A stretch of 64,000 nucleotides of DNA from UMGS1649 sp045534225 (GCA_045534225.1 JAZSJJ010000004.1:60947-124946); one strand, 5' to 3'. Counted from the stretch's first letter, positions 1 to 8,895 are shown. Notes: generated from the letters alone by a model not told the origin. Program-made: numbers and translations.

Positions 1-12
1 ATCTTTTCCCAC
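1..12 (-). CDS. 5' end of a truncated gene, product unknown
   Basis: Only the first four codons (GTG start, then Gly-Lys-Asp) lie inside the window. A strong AGGAGG ribosome site at about 21-26 sits eight bases before the GTG and overlaps the stop of the 41-codon gene upstream. It is therefore probably the second gene of that transcription unit. Nothing can be said about function. Confidence 0.45.
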
Positions 13-24
13 AATAATTACCTC

Positions 25-150
25 CTATTTTTTTAGTTCGTCAACTTTCTTTTGTAGTTCTGCAAGTTTTTCTAAATCTTCTGTAGCTTTCTTTAATTTT
101 TCTACATCTACGTTTATTTCTTCTTCAGTGTAGAATTTCTTTTCTTCCAT
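25..150 (-). CDS. 41-residue charged coiled-coil peptide
   Basis: A short reading frame of 41 codons starting with ATG, preceded by GGAGGT with good spacing and served by a clear promoter (194-222). The peptide is almost entirely Lys, Glu, Leu and Asp, with heptad-like Leu/Val spacing, so a single soluble helix or coiled coil is expected. No family recognised. Its stop is directly followed by the ribosome site of a GTG-started gene that leaves the window, so the two are probably co-transcribed. It diverges from glmS. It may be a small accessory or structural subunit of the downstream product; this is inference only. Confidence 0.65.
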   Translation of the reverse strand: MEEKKFYTEEEINVDVEKLKKATEDLEKLAELQKKVDELKK

Positions 151-165
151 AATATATACCTCCAC

Positions 166-179
166 ATGCAAATTTGCAT
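166..179. promoter_or_regulatory. perfect 14-bp palindrome in the leader of the 41-codon gene
   Basis: ATGCAAATTTGCAT is its own reverse complement. It lies between the predicted transcription start (about 187, minus strand) and the ribosome site, a position typical of a repressor operator. Confidence 0.35.
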
Positions 180-193
180 ACTCTTATATTTCA

Positions 194-222
194 ATACTAA
201 CATATATAAAAAAATATGTCAA
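194..222 (-). promoter_or_regulatory. sigma-A promoter for the 41-codon gene
   Basis: On the minus strand: TTGACA, 17-base spacer, TAGTAT, with a TGT (TGn) extension directly before the -10. The start point is expected near 187. Confidence 0.7.
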
Positions 223-282
223 CGATTTTTCTTTATGTTTTTTCGTGTATTCTAGGGCTTTCTTGCATATAATATACTAAAC

Positions 283-311
283 TTGACTATTTGTTAAAAA
301 TATTGTACAAT
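283..311 (+). promoter_or_regulatory. sigma-A promoter of glmS
   Basis: TTGACT, 17-base spacer, TACAAT. The predicted start near 318 places the whole glmS ribozyme in the transcribed leader. Confidence 0.75.
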
Positions 312-364
312 AGTCGTTGAAAATATTTTTAGACTTAAAGGAGTGAGTTTAAAGAGGTTTAAGA

Positions 365-500
365 ATATTAGCGCAGGGTTTTGCTAATTTTAGCAAATTG
401 ACGAGGATGATAGTTATCGACACATCAGCGGGTGCTATCACGGTTTAATGGGATCGACATATAGGTACAAAAGGTAAAATTCGGGAATTACTACAAAAAG
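365..500 (+). ncRNA. glmS ribozyme: glmS ribozyme (glucosamine-6-phosphate-activated self-cleaving RNA)
   Basis: The leader contains the hallmark segments of the glmS ribozyme in order: the cleavage-site context TTAGCGC (scissile bond expected between A370 and G371), the core AATTGACGAGGATG at about 396-409, a TTATCGAC strand, the AGCGGGTGCTATCAC arm that pairs back with the GATAGT strand, and the ACAAAAGG element near the 3' end. In the known family, glucosamine-6-phosphate binds as a cofactor, the RNA cleaves itself, and the 5'-hydroxyl mRNA is degraded by RNase J, giving feedback on GlmS. The downstream gene is glmS, as expected. The exact 3' boundary is approximate. Confidence 0.9.
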
Positions 501-548
501 CCTATAATCCAAATGTACATTGAAAATAGAATATGGAGGATTATTATT

Positions 549-2345
549 ATGTGCGGAATTATAGGATACGCTTCAAAGAATGAAGATTCTTGTAGCGTTG
601 CATTGTCATGCTTAAAAAACTTAGAATATAGAGGTTACGATTCCTCTGGTGTCGCTACTAGCGAACAAGGAAAAATCAATATGTATAAAGCGCAAGGTAA
701 AATTGCTAATCTGGAAGAGAAAATTAAAGATCATGATATTTCTGCTTCTACTGCTATTGCGCATACTAGATGGGCTACACACGGAGAGCCAAGTGAGACT
801 AACGCTCACCCACATAAAGTTGGGCACGTTACTTTAGTGCATAACGGAATCATTGAGAACTACTCAGATATTAAACAAGATTTATTATCTAAAGGAATGA
901 ATTTTGTTTCTGAAACAGATTCTGAAGTTGCATGTGGATACATTAATTATATGTATGAACAAACAGGAGATAAAATGGCAAGTATAAAAGCCGCTTGTGA
1001 TGAATTTAGGGGTTCTTATGCCCTACCAATTATCTTTGATGATGAGCCAAATACAATTTACTCTGTTAGAAAAAACAGTCCTTTAATTGTTGGCCTTAGC
1101 GATAATGGTAACTTTGTGTCTTCTGACGTTTCAGCAATACTTAATTATACAAATAAATATGTATTGTTAGATAATGATGAATACGTTAAAGTTACAAACG
1201 ATAACGTTGAGATATTTGACTCTAACCTAAATAAAATAGATAAGCCAGTAGATACTGCTACTTGGAGTGCTGTTGAATACCAAAAGAATGGTTATGACCA
1301 CTTCATGTTAAAAGAAATCTATGAACAACCTAAAGTTGTTAAAAACATATTAGGTAAATTCTATGATGATATAGACTTCACAAAATACGATAATATACAC
1401 ATCGTTGCTTGTGGTAGTGCTATGCATGCTGGTATGGTAGCTAAATACCTTTTAGAAAATAATGCTAAAGTTAGAACTACTGTAGAAATAGCTTCAGAAT
1501 ATAGATATAAAGAAAATCTAATTACACCTTCTACTCTAGTTATAATAATATCTCAATCTGGCGAAACTGCAGATACTTTAGCAGCATTGCGTCTTGCAAA
1601 AGAACAAGGTGCATATGTTTTAGCTATAGTTAATGTTGTTGGTTCTTCTATTGCTCGTGAAGCAGATAAAACAATATACACTTATGCAGGACCAGAAATA
1701 GCAGTTGCTACAACTAAAGGTTATTCTTCACAAGTTGCTACTCTAACAAATGTAGCTCTTACAATAATGAAACAAAAAGGATTATTAGAAGATTCTGTTA
1801 TGGATACTTTCTATAGAGATATAGAAAAAATAGAAACATTAGCAGAAGATTTAATTAATTCTAGAGATATGTATAAAGCTATAGCAAATAAGTTATATAC
1901 TCACGAAAATGTATTATACATTGGACGTGGCATAGATAGTGCAAGTTGTATGGAAGGTTCTCTAAAACTTAAAGAAATATCTTACATACACTCAGAAGCG
2001 TATGCAGCAGGCGAATTAAAACACGGTACAATATCACTTGTAGATCAAGGAACACCTGTTATAACTATCGCTACAGTAGACAATCTATATGAAAAAACAA
2101 TAAGCAATCTAAAAGAGACAAAAGCTCGTGGAGCTTATACTCTACTAATAACTACAGATAACCAAAATGTAGATAATATAAAAGACTCATTAGACGATGT
2201 AATTATTCTACCTAAAGTTTCAGAGTTTTCACAATCACTTCTAGTAGTTATTGTCCTTCAATTAATTGCTTATGAAACAGCTATACTAAGAGGCGCAGAT
2301 ATAGACAAACCTAAAAATCTTGCTAAATCTGTTACTGTTGAATAA
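549..2345 (+). CDS. glmS: glutamine--fructose-6-phosphate aminotransferase (isomerizing)
   Basis: Makes glucosamine-6-phosphate from fructose-6-phosphate and glutamine, the first step toward UDP-GlcNAc and peptidoglycan. 598 residues, the normal family length. The protein begins MCGIIGY, giving the N-terminal catalytic Cys after Met removal; the glutaminase domain covers about 1-215, followed by two SIS isomerase domains (about 285-410 and 455-590) and the conserved C-terminal tail AKSVTVE. The ATG at 549 is chosen over an in-frame upstream start at 513 because the Cys must be residue 2 and GGAGG lies at 535-539. Controlled by the ribozyme in its leader; transcribed alone and closed by a strong terminator. 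Confidence 0.97.
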   Translation: MCGIIGYASKNEDSCSVALSCLKNLEYRGYDSSGVATSEQGKINMYKAQGKIANLEEKIKDHDISASTAIAHTRWATHGEPSETNAHPHKVGHVTLVHNGIIENYSDIKQDLLSKGMNFVSETDSEVACGYINYMYEQTGDKMASIKAACDEFRGSYALPIIFDDEPNTIYSVRKNSPLIVGLSDNGNFVSSDVSAILNYTNKYVLLDNDEYVKVTNDNVEIFDSNLNKIDKPVDTATWSAVEYQKNGYDHFMLKEIYEQPKVVKNILGKFYDDIDFTKYDNIHIVACGSAMHAGMVAKYLLENNAKVRTTVEIASEYRYKENLITPSTLVIIISQSGETADTLAALRLAKEQGAYVLAIVNVVGSSIAREADKTIYTYAGPEIAVATTKGYSSQVATLTNVALTIMKQKGLLEDSVMDTFYRDIEKIETLAEDLINSRDMYKAIANKLYTHENVLYIGRGIDSASCMEGSLKLKEISYIHSEAYAAGELKHGTISLVDQGTPVITIATVDNLYEKTISNLKETKARGAYTLLITTDNQNVDNIKDSLDDVIILPKVSEFSQSLLVVIVLQLIAYETAILRGADIDKPKNLAKSVTVE

Positions 2346-2390
2346 TCCTTTTAGTATTAAAGCTAGAATTTAAATAATATATAAAAGTAA

Positions 2391-2424
2391 AGAGTGTTAA
2401 CATTTAAGTTAACACTCTTTTTAT
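2391..2424 (+). terminator. intrinsic terminator after glmS
   Basis: An 11-bp perfect stem (2391-2401 with 2408-2418), six-base loop, followed by a T run. It also separates glmS from the convergent mre/mrdA operon. Confidence 0.85.
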
Positions 2425-2449
2425 ATTTATTTAATTTATAAATTGTTAT

Positions 2450-2752
2450 CTATTCTTCTGTCTTAGTTTCAACATCGGTTGTAGCTTTCATCTCTCCATA
2501 CTTCTTATACATTTTTACAAATAATGCTACTAATATAATTACTCCTAAAGCAAGCATTGCAATTCCACCTAGAATAGTTTCTTCTAGCATTAGCACTCCC
2601 ACAAAAAGTATTGCGCCAGTACCTAATAAATAAAGTAATATAATTATTATAGCTAATAATACTCTTAGAAATTTAGGAACCTTCTTGTTCTCACTTGCTT
2701 CTACTCCAACTTCAAAAATTAATTCTATTAAAAATTCAATTAACCCTTCCAT
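2450..2752 (-). CDS. small membrane protein, last gene of the mre-mrdA operon
   Basis: 100 residues. An N-terminal amphipathic segment (about 1-20) is followed by two strongly hydrophobic helices (about 28-55 and 58-82) and an acidic C-terminal tail. The start has AAGGAG at proper spacing and lies 11 bases after the mrdA stop, so it is co-transcribed with mrdA and translated from the same message. No family recognised. Position at the end of a cell-elongation operon suggests an envelope role but gives no specific function. Confidence 0.75.
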   Translation of the reverse strand: MEGLIEFLIELIFEVGVEASENKKVPKFLRVLLAIIIILLYLLGTGAILFVGVLMLEETILGGIAMLALGVIILVALFVKMYKKYGEMKATTDVETKTEE

Positions 2753-2763
2753 ATATATTCTCC

Positions 2764-4845
2764 TTAGTACTTCACACTTGGTATTAATACTTCATTTACT
2801 TCTTTATTTACATTTTCATTAGATATATTGAAATATTCTTCAAGTATTGGTTTTACTATATTTGCAACAGCTGTACCAGAATCTCCGTGTTCTACTATTG
2901 CAACAACTGCTATTTGTGGATTTTCTATTGGTGCAAACCCAACGAATACTCCGTTTGGATGTCCACTAGATACTTGAGCTGTTCCTGTTTTACCAGCAAC
3001 TTCTATATCTGAATTCTTAAATACAATGTATGATGTACCACCTTGTTCAGATGTAACAGACTTCATTCCTTCTACTACCGCATCAACATGTTTTTGATTT
3101 AAATCTAATCTTGTAGATATGAATTTATATCCTGTTATTTTTTCTACATGCGCTAATAGATCTTCTGAGGACACATATTCATCTTCTGCATTTACAACAT
3201 TTCTAATTAATGTTGCTCTATTTAACGTCCCTCCATTTGCAAGCGTTGCTATATAATTTGCAAGTTGCACTGGTGTAAACGAGTTATATGATTGTCCTAT
3301 TACTGCAGATAATGTGTCTCCTAGATACCAATCCATTTCCTTATTAGCCCCCGCAATCATCCCTTTAGACTCTCCATAAAGTTCTACACCTGTTTTGTTT
3401 CCAAGTCCAAACATCTGACAATACTTAACTAAGTTGTCTATTCCCATCCTTCTTCCTACTTCATAGAAGAAACAGTTACAAGATACTTTTATTGCATCAC
3501 TTACATTTACCCAACCATGAGTTCTTCCATAGTATGAATACACCCAACACATTGGATGATTTGCATATTCGTATCTACCATTTGCTTTTATCTTTTCTGT
3601 AGTAGTTATTACTTTACTATCTAGTCCGGCAAGTGCACTTAACATCTTAAATGTTGAACCTGGTGAATATGTTCCAGATATTGCTCTATTAAACATAGGT
3701 TTACTTGTATTGGCCATTATCTTTTTCCAAGAACTATATTTTATTCCAGATACAAATTCATTTGGATCAAAAGTTGGATAGCTTGCCATAGCAAGTATTT
3801 CTGAACTGTTTACATCTATGGCCACAACCACTCCAGATGTAGCATCAGACTTTTTAGAATACCCAGGCGCACCAGTTCTAATATTGTTTATTATCTTCTT
3901 TAAGTTTTTTTCCGCTACTTGTTGTAATCTATAATCTATTGTTAAGGTTACATTGTTACCTGAATCCGCCTCTTTATATATGTATTCCCCCGCTATCTCA
4001 CCTTCAGCATCTACTTCTGTTCTTTTTATACCATTACTTCCTTTAAGGAAGGCTTCCATAGTAGTTTCAATACCCATCTTGCCTATGATGCTGTTATATG
4101 TATATCCTTCATCTTTTAATTCTTTGTATTCTTCACTACTAATTTTACTTACATAACCTAATAGGTGTGCCGCTATCGTTCCATAAGGATAATACCTTTT
4201 AGAGTTAACATTTATTTCTATCCCTGGTAGCTCGTTCTTTAACTCTTCTATCATGGCCATACTGTTATATGACACGTCTTTTGCGAGAGTAACCGATCTG
4301 AATAAAGAAAAAGGATTCGTTCCTATTTCATATCTTAAAGCAACTAATTTGTTTTTCACATCGTTAGATACATTTAGTTTGTTTAAATCATATTTAATAT
4401 ATAGATAATCTAATATTTCTAGCGTTGTGCTTTTTTCATCTATGTCATATGTTTCACAAATTATTTTTCTATCTTCTTCGCTATGGAATTCATTTTCTTC
4501 CATTGGGAAAGAAGATGTGTATTCATCATTATTTTGTTCCAATATATTTAACAATTTAAGCAGTGTATTATTTAATTTTTCATCTCCAACCTTAAATATT
4601 TCTACGTCATACGCAAGTTTACTTGTTGCTAGCACTACTCCGTTTCTATCATAGATTTCACCACGCGGTGCTTCTATTGTAGTTTCTCTTAACATTTTCT
4701 TTTCTGATTGCTCTCTATAACTTGCACCGTTTATTATTTGAAGATTTACTAAACGCAAAGCAAAAACAACCCCAATAATTACTACTAGGATTTTTAGTAT
4801 TAATATTCTATTTTCGAAAAAATTAATATTAAGTTTTTGCTTCAC
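2764..4845 (-). CDS. mrdA: penicillin-binding protein 2 (elongation transpeptidase)
   Basis: Class B PBP that cross-links peptidoglycan during elongation, working with MreBCD and RodA. 693 residues: one N-terminal membrane helix (about 12-35), a PBP dimer domain (about 50-290) and a transpeptidase domain (about 330-665). The three active-site motifs are visible: S397-T-F-K400, S455-C-N457 and K619-T-G621. Six bases downstream of mreD and the enzymatic end of the DUF4321-radC-mreBCD operon. The dimer domain carries an extra acidic stretch (about 95-150), as seen in clostridial PBP2. RodA is not in this window. Confidence 0.93.
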   Translation of the reverse strand: MKQKLNINFFENRILILKILVVIIGVVFALRLVNLQIINGASYREQSEKKMLRETTIEAPRGEIYDRNGVVLATSKLAYDVEIFKVGDEKLNNTLLKLLNILEQNNDEYTSSFPMEENEFHSEEDRKIICETYDIDEKSTTLEILDYLYIKYDLNKLNVSNDVKNKLVALRYEIGTNPFSLFRSVTLAKDVSYNSMAMIEELKNELPGIEINVNSKRYYPYGTIAAHLLGYVSKISSEEYKELKDEGYTYNSIIGKMGIETTMEAFLKGSNGIKRTEVDAEGEIAGEYIYKEADSGNNVTLTIDYRLQQVAEKNLKKIINNIRTGAPGYSKKSDATSGVVVAIDVNSSEILAMASYPTFDPNEFVSGIKYSSWKKIMANTSKPMFNRAISGTYSPGSTFKMLSALAGLDSKVITTTEKIKANGRYEYANHPMCWVYSYYGRTHGWVNVSDAIKVSCNCFFYEVGRRMGIDNLVKYCQMFGLGNKTGVELYGESKGMIAGANKEMDWYLGDTLSAVIGQSYNSFTPVQLANYIATLANGGTLNRATLIRNVVNAEDEYVSSEDLLAHVEKITGYKFISTRLDLNQKHVDAVVEGMKSVTSEQGGTSYIVFKNSDIEVAGKTGTAQVSSGHPNGVFVGFAPIENPQIAVVAIVEHGDSGTAVANIVKPILEEYFNISNENVNKEVNEVLIPSVKY

Positions 4846-4851
4846 TTTTCT

Positions 4852-5352
4852 TTACTCCATACCTTTATTTATTTTTGCCATTACAAAGAACAGCACATAC
4901 GCAGCTAATATATTTATTAATACTGATTCTATTACTGCAAATACGCATGCTATTATTCCTATTGTTAACCCCTCACTAAATATATTTATTAACAACGTTA
5001 ACACTTCAAATATAGCAATACCTATTGTTGTATACACTGCCACCGAAAACGGTGTATCCTGCTTATATATATTTTTCATGCTCTCTAAAATTATACTTAA
5101 CAATGTAAATATTACAAAATACTTTGCTAAGGTGTGACCTAAAACCAAGTCTGTAAGTATACCTGCTAGCATAGATAAATATACTTGTCTCTTAAAGGAA
5201 TTAACCATTATTATTACTATTACATAACACGCTACTAAATTTATTTTAGTTCCAAATATATGTACATTGTTAAAGACTTTTAATTGAAGTACTACCACAA
5301 TTAAAAGAAAAACTATATTTAGAATATATGTTAGTACTTTCTTTAACATCAA
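4852..5352 (-). CDS. mreD: rod shape-determining protein MreD
   Basis: Integral membrane component of the elongasome linking MreC to the wall-synthesis enzymes. 166 residues, with about five or six hydrophobic helices spread over the whole length and a basic start, typical MreD size and profile. Sequence conservation in this family is low; the call rests on the membrane pattern and on its place between mreC (6 bases upstream) and mrdA (6 bases downstream). Confidence 0.88.
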   Translation of the reverse strand: MMLKKVLTYILNIVFLLIVVVLQLKVFNNVHIFGTKINLVACYVIVIIMVNSFKRQVYLSMLAGILTDLVLGHTLAKYFVIFTLLSIILESMKNIYKQDTPFSVAVYTTIGIAIFEVLTLLINIFSEGLTIGIIACVFAVIESVLINILAAYVLFFVMAKINKGME

Positions 5353-5358
5353 ACTCTC

Positions 5359-6201
5359 CTACTTTACTATTATTCCTACCATATCTAAAGAATCTAAATT
5401 AACAAAAGTCTCTACTATGGCATATCTATCTATTTCGTTTTTTCTATTCTTTATGCTTTTAATTATTCCCACCGGAATACCCTTTTTATATAATCCACCT
5501 ATACCTGTAGTATATACTTTTTCACCTTCTGACAGTTCTGTATCTATTGGTATATTTACAAGTTTTACTGTATGACTTCCTGTTAGACTATATTCTCCTT
5601 TAATTAACGCTAGCTTATTAATATTTGAAATTTGAACACTTACAGAAGTTCCTGGTTTAAGTATAGTTGTAACAGTACTTGTTGTTTGGCTCACTTCCGA
5701 AACGTATCCCACAAGTCCCTGCTCTGCTATTACAGTTTGTCTTTCTTCTATTCCGTCATTAGAGCCTTTATTTATTACAAATGTTTCATTCCACGTTTCA
5801 TAATTTCTAGAAATTATGTTTGCATATACTTTAGTGAAATGACTATAATTTTCTTCTATTTTCAGAAGCTCACGAAGATCTGCATTCTCTATTTCTAGCA
5901 TATCTATTTCTATTTGTAACTGCTTAGTCTCTGCCAGCTCTTTTTCTAGACTTTCTATTTTTTTGTTTAACTTTTTAGTGTTGCCAAAGAAAGAAGTTCC
6001 TTCGCGAAATACACCAACTACAGTTCCTGTTACTCCATCCACAAAGCCTACTACTTTAGATGAAATATTTTTCACAAAAGGAACTTTAAGCGTTGCTAGT
6101 AAATAAATTGATATAATTACGCAAACTGCGATAATTATACCAATCATTAGTTTATTCTTCTTTTCTTTCTTTCTTAGTTTGGCATCCCTCATGTAATTCA
6201 T
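5359..6201 (-). CDS. mreC: rod shape-determining protein MreC
   Basis: Bitopic elongasome scaffold. 280 residues: short basic cytoplasmic start, one membrane helix (about 17-38), a periplasm-side coiled coil (about 70-112) and the beta-rich MreC core (about 120-278) with the characteristic NKGSNDGI and GLVGYV segments. It is 11 bases after mreB and 6 before mreD. MreC is known to contact PBP2 and activate the RodA-PBP2 polymerase, and mrdA follows two genes downstream. Confidence 0.94.
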   Translation of the reverse strand: MNYMRDAKLRKKEKKNKLMIGIIIAVCVIISIYLLATLKVPFVKNISSKVVGFVDGVTGTVVGVFREGTSFFGNTKKLNKKIESLEKELAETKQLQIEIDMLEIENADLRELLKIEENYSHFTKVYANIISRNYETWNETFVINKGSNDGIEERQTVIAEQGLVGYVSEVSQTTSTVTTILKPGTSVSVQISNINKLALIKGEYSLTGSHTVKLVNIPIDTELSEGEKVYTTGIGGLYKKGIPVGIIKSIKNRKNEIDRYAIVETFVNLDSLDMVGIIVK

Positions 6202-6212
6202 AGTTATGCTCC

Positions 6213-7229
6213 TTATTTTCTTCTAGTCTTAATTGATTTCTTTAGTACTTCTATGTTAGACAAAGCACTTCCAACTCCTCTTGCAACACATTCTAACGGA
6301 TTGTTTGCAATGTATACTGGAATTCCTATTCTATCTGATATGTATCTATCTATATTTTTAATATATGCTCCTCCACCACAAACAGCAATACCTTTTTCCA
6401 TAATATCTGCTGCAAGTTCTGGCGGTGTTTTCTCTAATGTTATGTTTATAACCTTTATTATTTCTTCTAGTATTCTTTTCATTGCTGCTTCAATATCTGA
6501 TGTTGTAACTGTAATTGTATCTGGAAGACCTGTTGAAAGGTTTCTTCCTTTTACTTGCATTCTTTCTTCTGTCATTGAAGAGAAAGCAGCGCCTATTGTA
6601 TTCTTAATTTCCTCTGCTATATTATCTCCAATAAGCACATCGAATTTGTTTTTAACATATTCAATTATGTCTTTATCTAAATCATCTCCAGCAATACGAA
6701 TAGCGTTAGAAATTACTATTCCGCCAAGAGAGATAACTGCTACTTCTGTAATACCACCACCGATGTCTATTATCATAGCACCTTCTGGGCTGTCTACTTT
6801 AATACCGGCACCTATTGCTGCTGCCATAGCTTCTTCCATTACGTATACTTCTTTTGCTCCAGAAAGATATGCAGTTTCTTCTACAGCTCTTTCTTCAACA
6901 TCTGTAACTCCAGATGGAACGCAAATTACTACACGTGGTTTAGATAATACGCTTTTGTTGGTGCATTTTTTAATGAACTCTTCTAGCATCATTCTAGTCC
7001 CATAGAAGTTTGCAATAACTCCACCTTTTAATGGTTTAACTGCAAGAATATTATCTGGTGTTCTACCTAGCATTTCTTTAGCAACATTACCAACCGCCAA
7101 AACATCACCCGTTACATCATTGATAGCAACAACTGTTGGCTCTTTAAGTACAATGCCTTCGCCCTTAACATATATTTGTGTTGTTGATGTTCCTAAATCT
7201 ATACCTATATCTTTTGCCATCAGTTTCAT
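6213..7229 (-). CDS. mreB: rod shape-determining protein MreB (bacterial actin)
   Basis: Forms ATP-dependent membrane-attached filaments that steer wall insertion. 338 residues, normal length. Actin-fold signatures: phosphate-1 loop GIDLGTSTT near the start, phosphate-2 region IIDIGGGITEV (about 160-170) and the adenosine motif region AVCGGGAYI (about 286-294). The first ATG (7229) has GGGAGG at nine bases and overlaps the radC stop as ATGA, implying translational coupling; an alternative ATG three codons in is less well placed. The start choice affects only three residues. Confidence 0.96.
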   Translation of the reverse strand: MKLMAKDIGIDLGTSTTQIYVKGEGIVLKEPTVVAINDVTGDVLAVGNVAKEMLGRTPDNILAVKPLKGGVIANFYGTRMMLEEFIKKCTNKSVLSKPRVVICVPSGVTDVEERAVEETAYLSGAKEVYVMEEAMAAAIGAGIKVDSPEGAMIIDIGGGITEVAVISLGGIVISNAIRIAGDDLDKDIIEYVKNKFDVLIGDNIAEEIKNTIGAAFSSMTEERMQVKGRNLSTGLPDTITVTTSDIEAAMKRILEEIIKVINITLEKTPPELAADIMEKGIAVCGGGAYIKNIDRYISDRIGIPVYIANNPLECVARGVGSALSNIEVLKKSIKTRRK

Positions 7230-7948
7230 AATATTCTACCTCCCATAAATAGCGAATTGTTTGTTTCTTTTATACTTGTATATCCATTAGCCCCAATTAT
7301 TACATGATCTAGAACTGTTATATCAAAAATAGCTGCATAGTCTATAATCTTCTTTGTAAGCAATACATCTTGCCTACTTGGAGTCGTATCTCCACTTGGA
7401 TGATTATGTACCAGCACTATAGAACTGGCCAATTGTTTTATTGGTTCACTCAAAATTTCTTTCGGAGAAACCATTGATTTATTTGTCATACCAATACATA
7501 CTGTTATAACTGACTTAACATGTGATTTTGCATCTAACAATATGACCTTAACGTGTTCTACTTTAGTTTCTCTAAGTTCTGAGGATAACATATCATATAC
7601 TTGTTTAGGACTTGTTATCTTTATTTTTGTTTCATTTAATTTATTACTATTTATTCTTTTAGCAAGTTCAAGCAATGCTTTAATTTGTATAGCCTTTACT
7701 CTGCCAATACCCGGTGCTGTCATAAGTTCTTCAAGCGAGGCTTCCTCTAAATACTTAAACCCAGCATGTCCATTTGTATGGTTAGCAAGAAGTAATCTTG
7801 CCACATCTACTGAATTTAGTTCTTTAGAACCCGACTTAATTATTATTGCTAAAAGTTCTGCGTCTGTAAGTATTAATCCACCATGCTTTTCAAATTTTTC
7901 ATATGGCCTATCCTCTAGTGGTATATTTTTAATACTCAACTTGTCCAA
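7226..7948 (-). CDS. radC: RadC family JAB/MPN-domain protein
   Basis: 240 residues, family length. An N-terminal helix-hairpin-helix segment (about 78-91, APGIGRVKA) precedes a JAMM-type metal motif H181-N-H183-P-S-G-D187 followed by PSRQD. The historic link to DNA repair is not well supported in other bacteria; the biochemical role is unknown, though the metalloprotease-like fold is clear. It stands before mreB, an arrangement long known in Bacilli and Clostridia. Ends with TGA inside the mreB start region. Confidence 0.93.
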   Translation of the reverse strand: MDKLSIKNIPLEDRPYEKFEKHGGLILTDAELLAIIIKSGSKELNSVDVARLLLANHTNGHAGFKYLEEASLEELMTAPGIGRVKAIQIKALLELAKRINSNKLNETKIKITSPKQVYDMLSSELRETKVEHVKVILLDAKSHVKSVITVCIGMTNKSMVSPKEILSEPIKQLASSIVLVHNHPSGDTTPSRQDVLLTKKIIDYAAIFDITVLDHVIIGANGYTSIKETNNSLFMGGRIL

Positions 7949-7951
7949 CTA

Positions 7952-8194
7952 TTACACTTTCTTTACTATAATTAGCGCTATAACTAACCCAATTATTGAT
8001 GCAATATTTAAGTCCATCATAAAACCAAAAGTAACTTTAATAATGCTTAAATCTAATGTTAATGGGTTTGTCAATCCAAGCTCTTTACCATAAGCAAGAA
8101 AGCTTAAAGCAGGTACGCTTGCCGCTAATGTTCCCAAATATCCCCCTATAATTATCCCTGAAAAAACTATTAATGTTTTAATAAGATTTCTCAT
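7952..8194 (-). CDS. DUF4321 family small membrane protein
   Basis: 80 residues from the ATG at 8194, which has AAGGAGG at ideal spacing; the longer frame to 8251 would run into the promoter and is rejected. Two hydrophobic helices (about 3-25 and 56-78) flank a short loop containing PALSFLAYG. The pattern matches DUF4321, a small clostridial family often found beside radC/mreB. First gene of the cell-shape operon, three bases before radC. Function unknown. Confidence 0.78.
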   Translation of the reverse strand: MRNLIKTLIVFSGIIIGGYLGTLAASVPALSFLAYGKELGLTNPLTLDLSIIKVTFGFMMDLNIASIIGLVIALIIVKKV

Positions 8195-8222
8195 TGTTTC
8201 CTCCTTTGTTTTGCACGTCTTC

Positions 8223-8251
8223 ATTATATAACGAAAAGCTAAATATTTCAA
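8223..8251 (-). promoter_or_regulatory. sigma-A promoter of the DUF4321-radC-mreBCD-mrdA operon
   Basis: TTGAAA, 17-base spacer, TATAAT on the minus strand; start point near 8216, 20-odd bases before the ATG at 8194. Confidence 0.85.
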
Positions 8252-8309
8252 CTATATTACAAAAATATGTCATTAAATTTTAGGAGTATATTTCCTAAAA
8301 AAATTACAA

Positions 8310-8338
8310 TTGCTTTTAAATAAAAAATATAGTAAAAT
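8310..8338 (+). promoter_or_regulatory. sigma-A promoter of mscL
   Basis: TTGCTT, 17-base spacer, TAAAAT; start point near 8345, with the GGGG-containing ribosome site just downstream. Confidence 0.6.
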
Positions 8339-8364
8339 ATTGTCTAGAAAAAGGGGTAATAATT

Positions 8365-8889
8365 ATGGGTAAAAGAAAAATAGATTTAGAAAAAGAGCAA
8401 GAAAAATTAAAGATATTAGAGGCAAAAGCAGAAAAGAAAGCAAAAAGCTTTTTAACCGAATTCAAGCAATTTGCAACAAAAGGTAATGTAATAGACATGG
8501 CTATTGGTGTTATTATAGGTACTGCATTTACTAAAATAGTAAACTCTCTAGTTAATGATGTTATAACTCCGTCATTGTCTGTTCTTACAGGCAAAATAGA
8601 CTTTTCTAGTTTATTTGTATCTTTAGATGGCGTAACTTATGAAACTGTGGAAGCCGCTAAAGAAGCTGGTGCAACAGTAATAAATTATGGCCAATTCTTA
8701 ACAAACATAGTAGACTTCTTAATGGTTGCTTTGTGCTTATTTATCTTCTTTAAAGTATTCTTTAAGGCGAGACGTAAAAAAGAAGAAGCTCCAAAACCAG
8801 TTACTACTAAAAAATGTCCATACTGCTTAAGTGAAATACCATTAGAAGCAACACGTTGTGCTCATTGTACATCTGAATTAAAAGATTAG
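8365..8889 (+). CDS. mscL: large-conductance mechanosensitive channel with C-terminal zinc ribbon
   Basis: Homopentameric safety valve opened by membrane tension. 174 residues, about 40 longer than usual. Residues 30-135 are a classic MscL: FLTEFKQFATKGNVIDMAIGVIIG region (TM1 about 41-70), periplasmic loop, TM2 (about 110-130). The first 30 residues are a Lys/Glu helix, and the tail carries C151-x2-C154 and C165-x2-C168, a small zinc ribbon. Monocistronic with its own promoter and terminator. The zinc ribbon sits where the cytoplasmic helical bundle of MscL normally ends. Confidence 0.95.
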   Translation: MGKRKIDLEKEQEKLKILEAKAEKKAKSFLTEFKQFATKGNVIDMAIGVIIGTAFTKIVNSLVNDVITPSLSVLTGKIDFSSLFVSLDGVTYETVEAAKEAGATVINYGQFLTNIVDFLMVALCLFIFFKVFFKARRKKEEAPKPVTTKKCPYCLSEIPLEATRCAHCTSELKD

Positions 8890-8895
8890 AAACAA

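Noticed and set aside
6253..7005. 250-codon open frame on the plus strand
   Set aside because: It is antisense to mreB, which has all actin-fold motifs; the frame is a mirror of its codon pattern.
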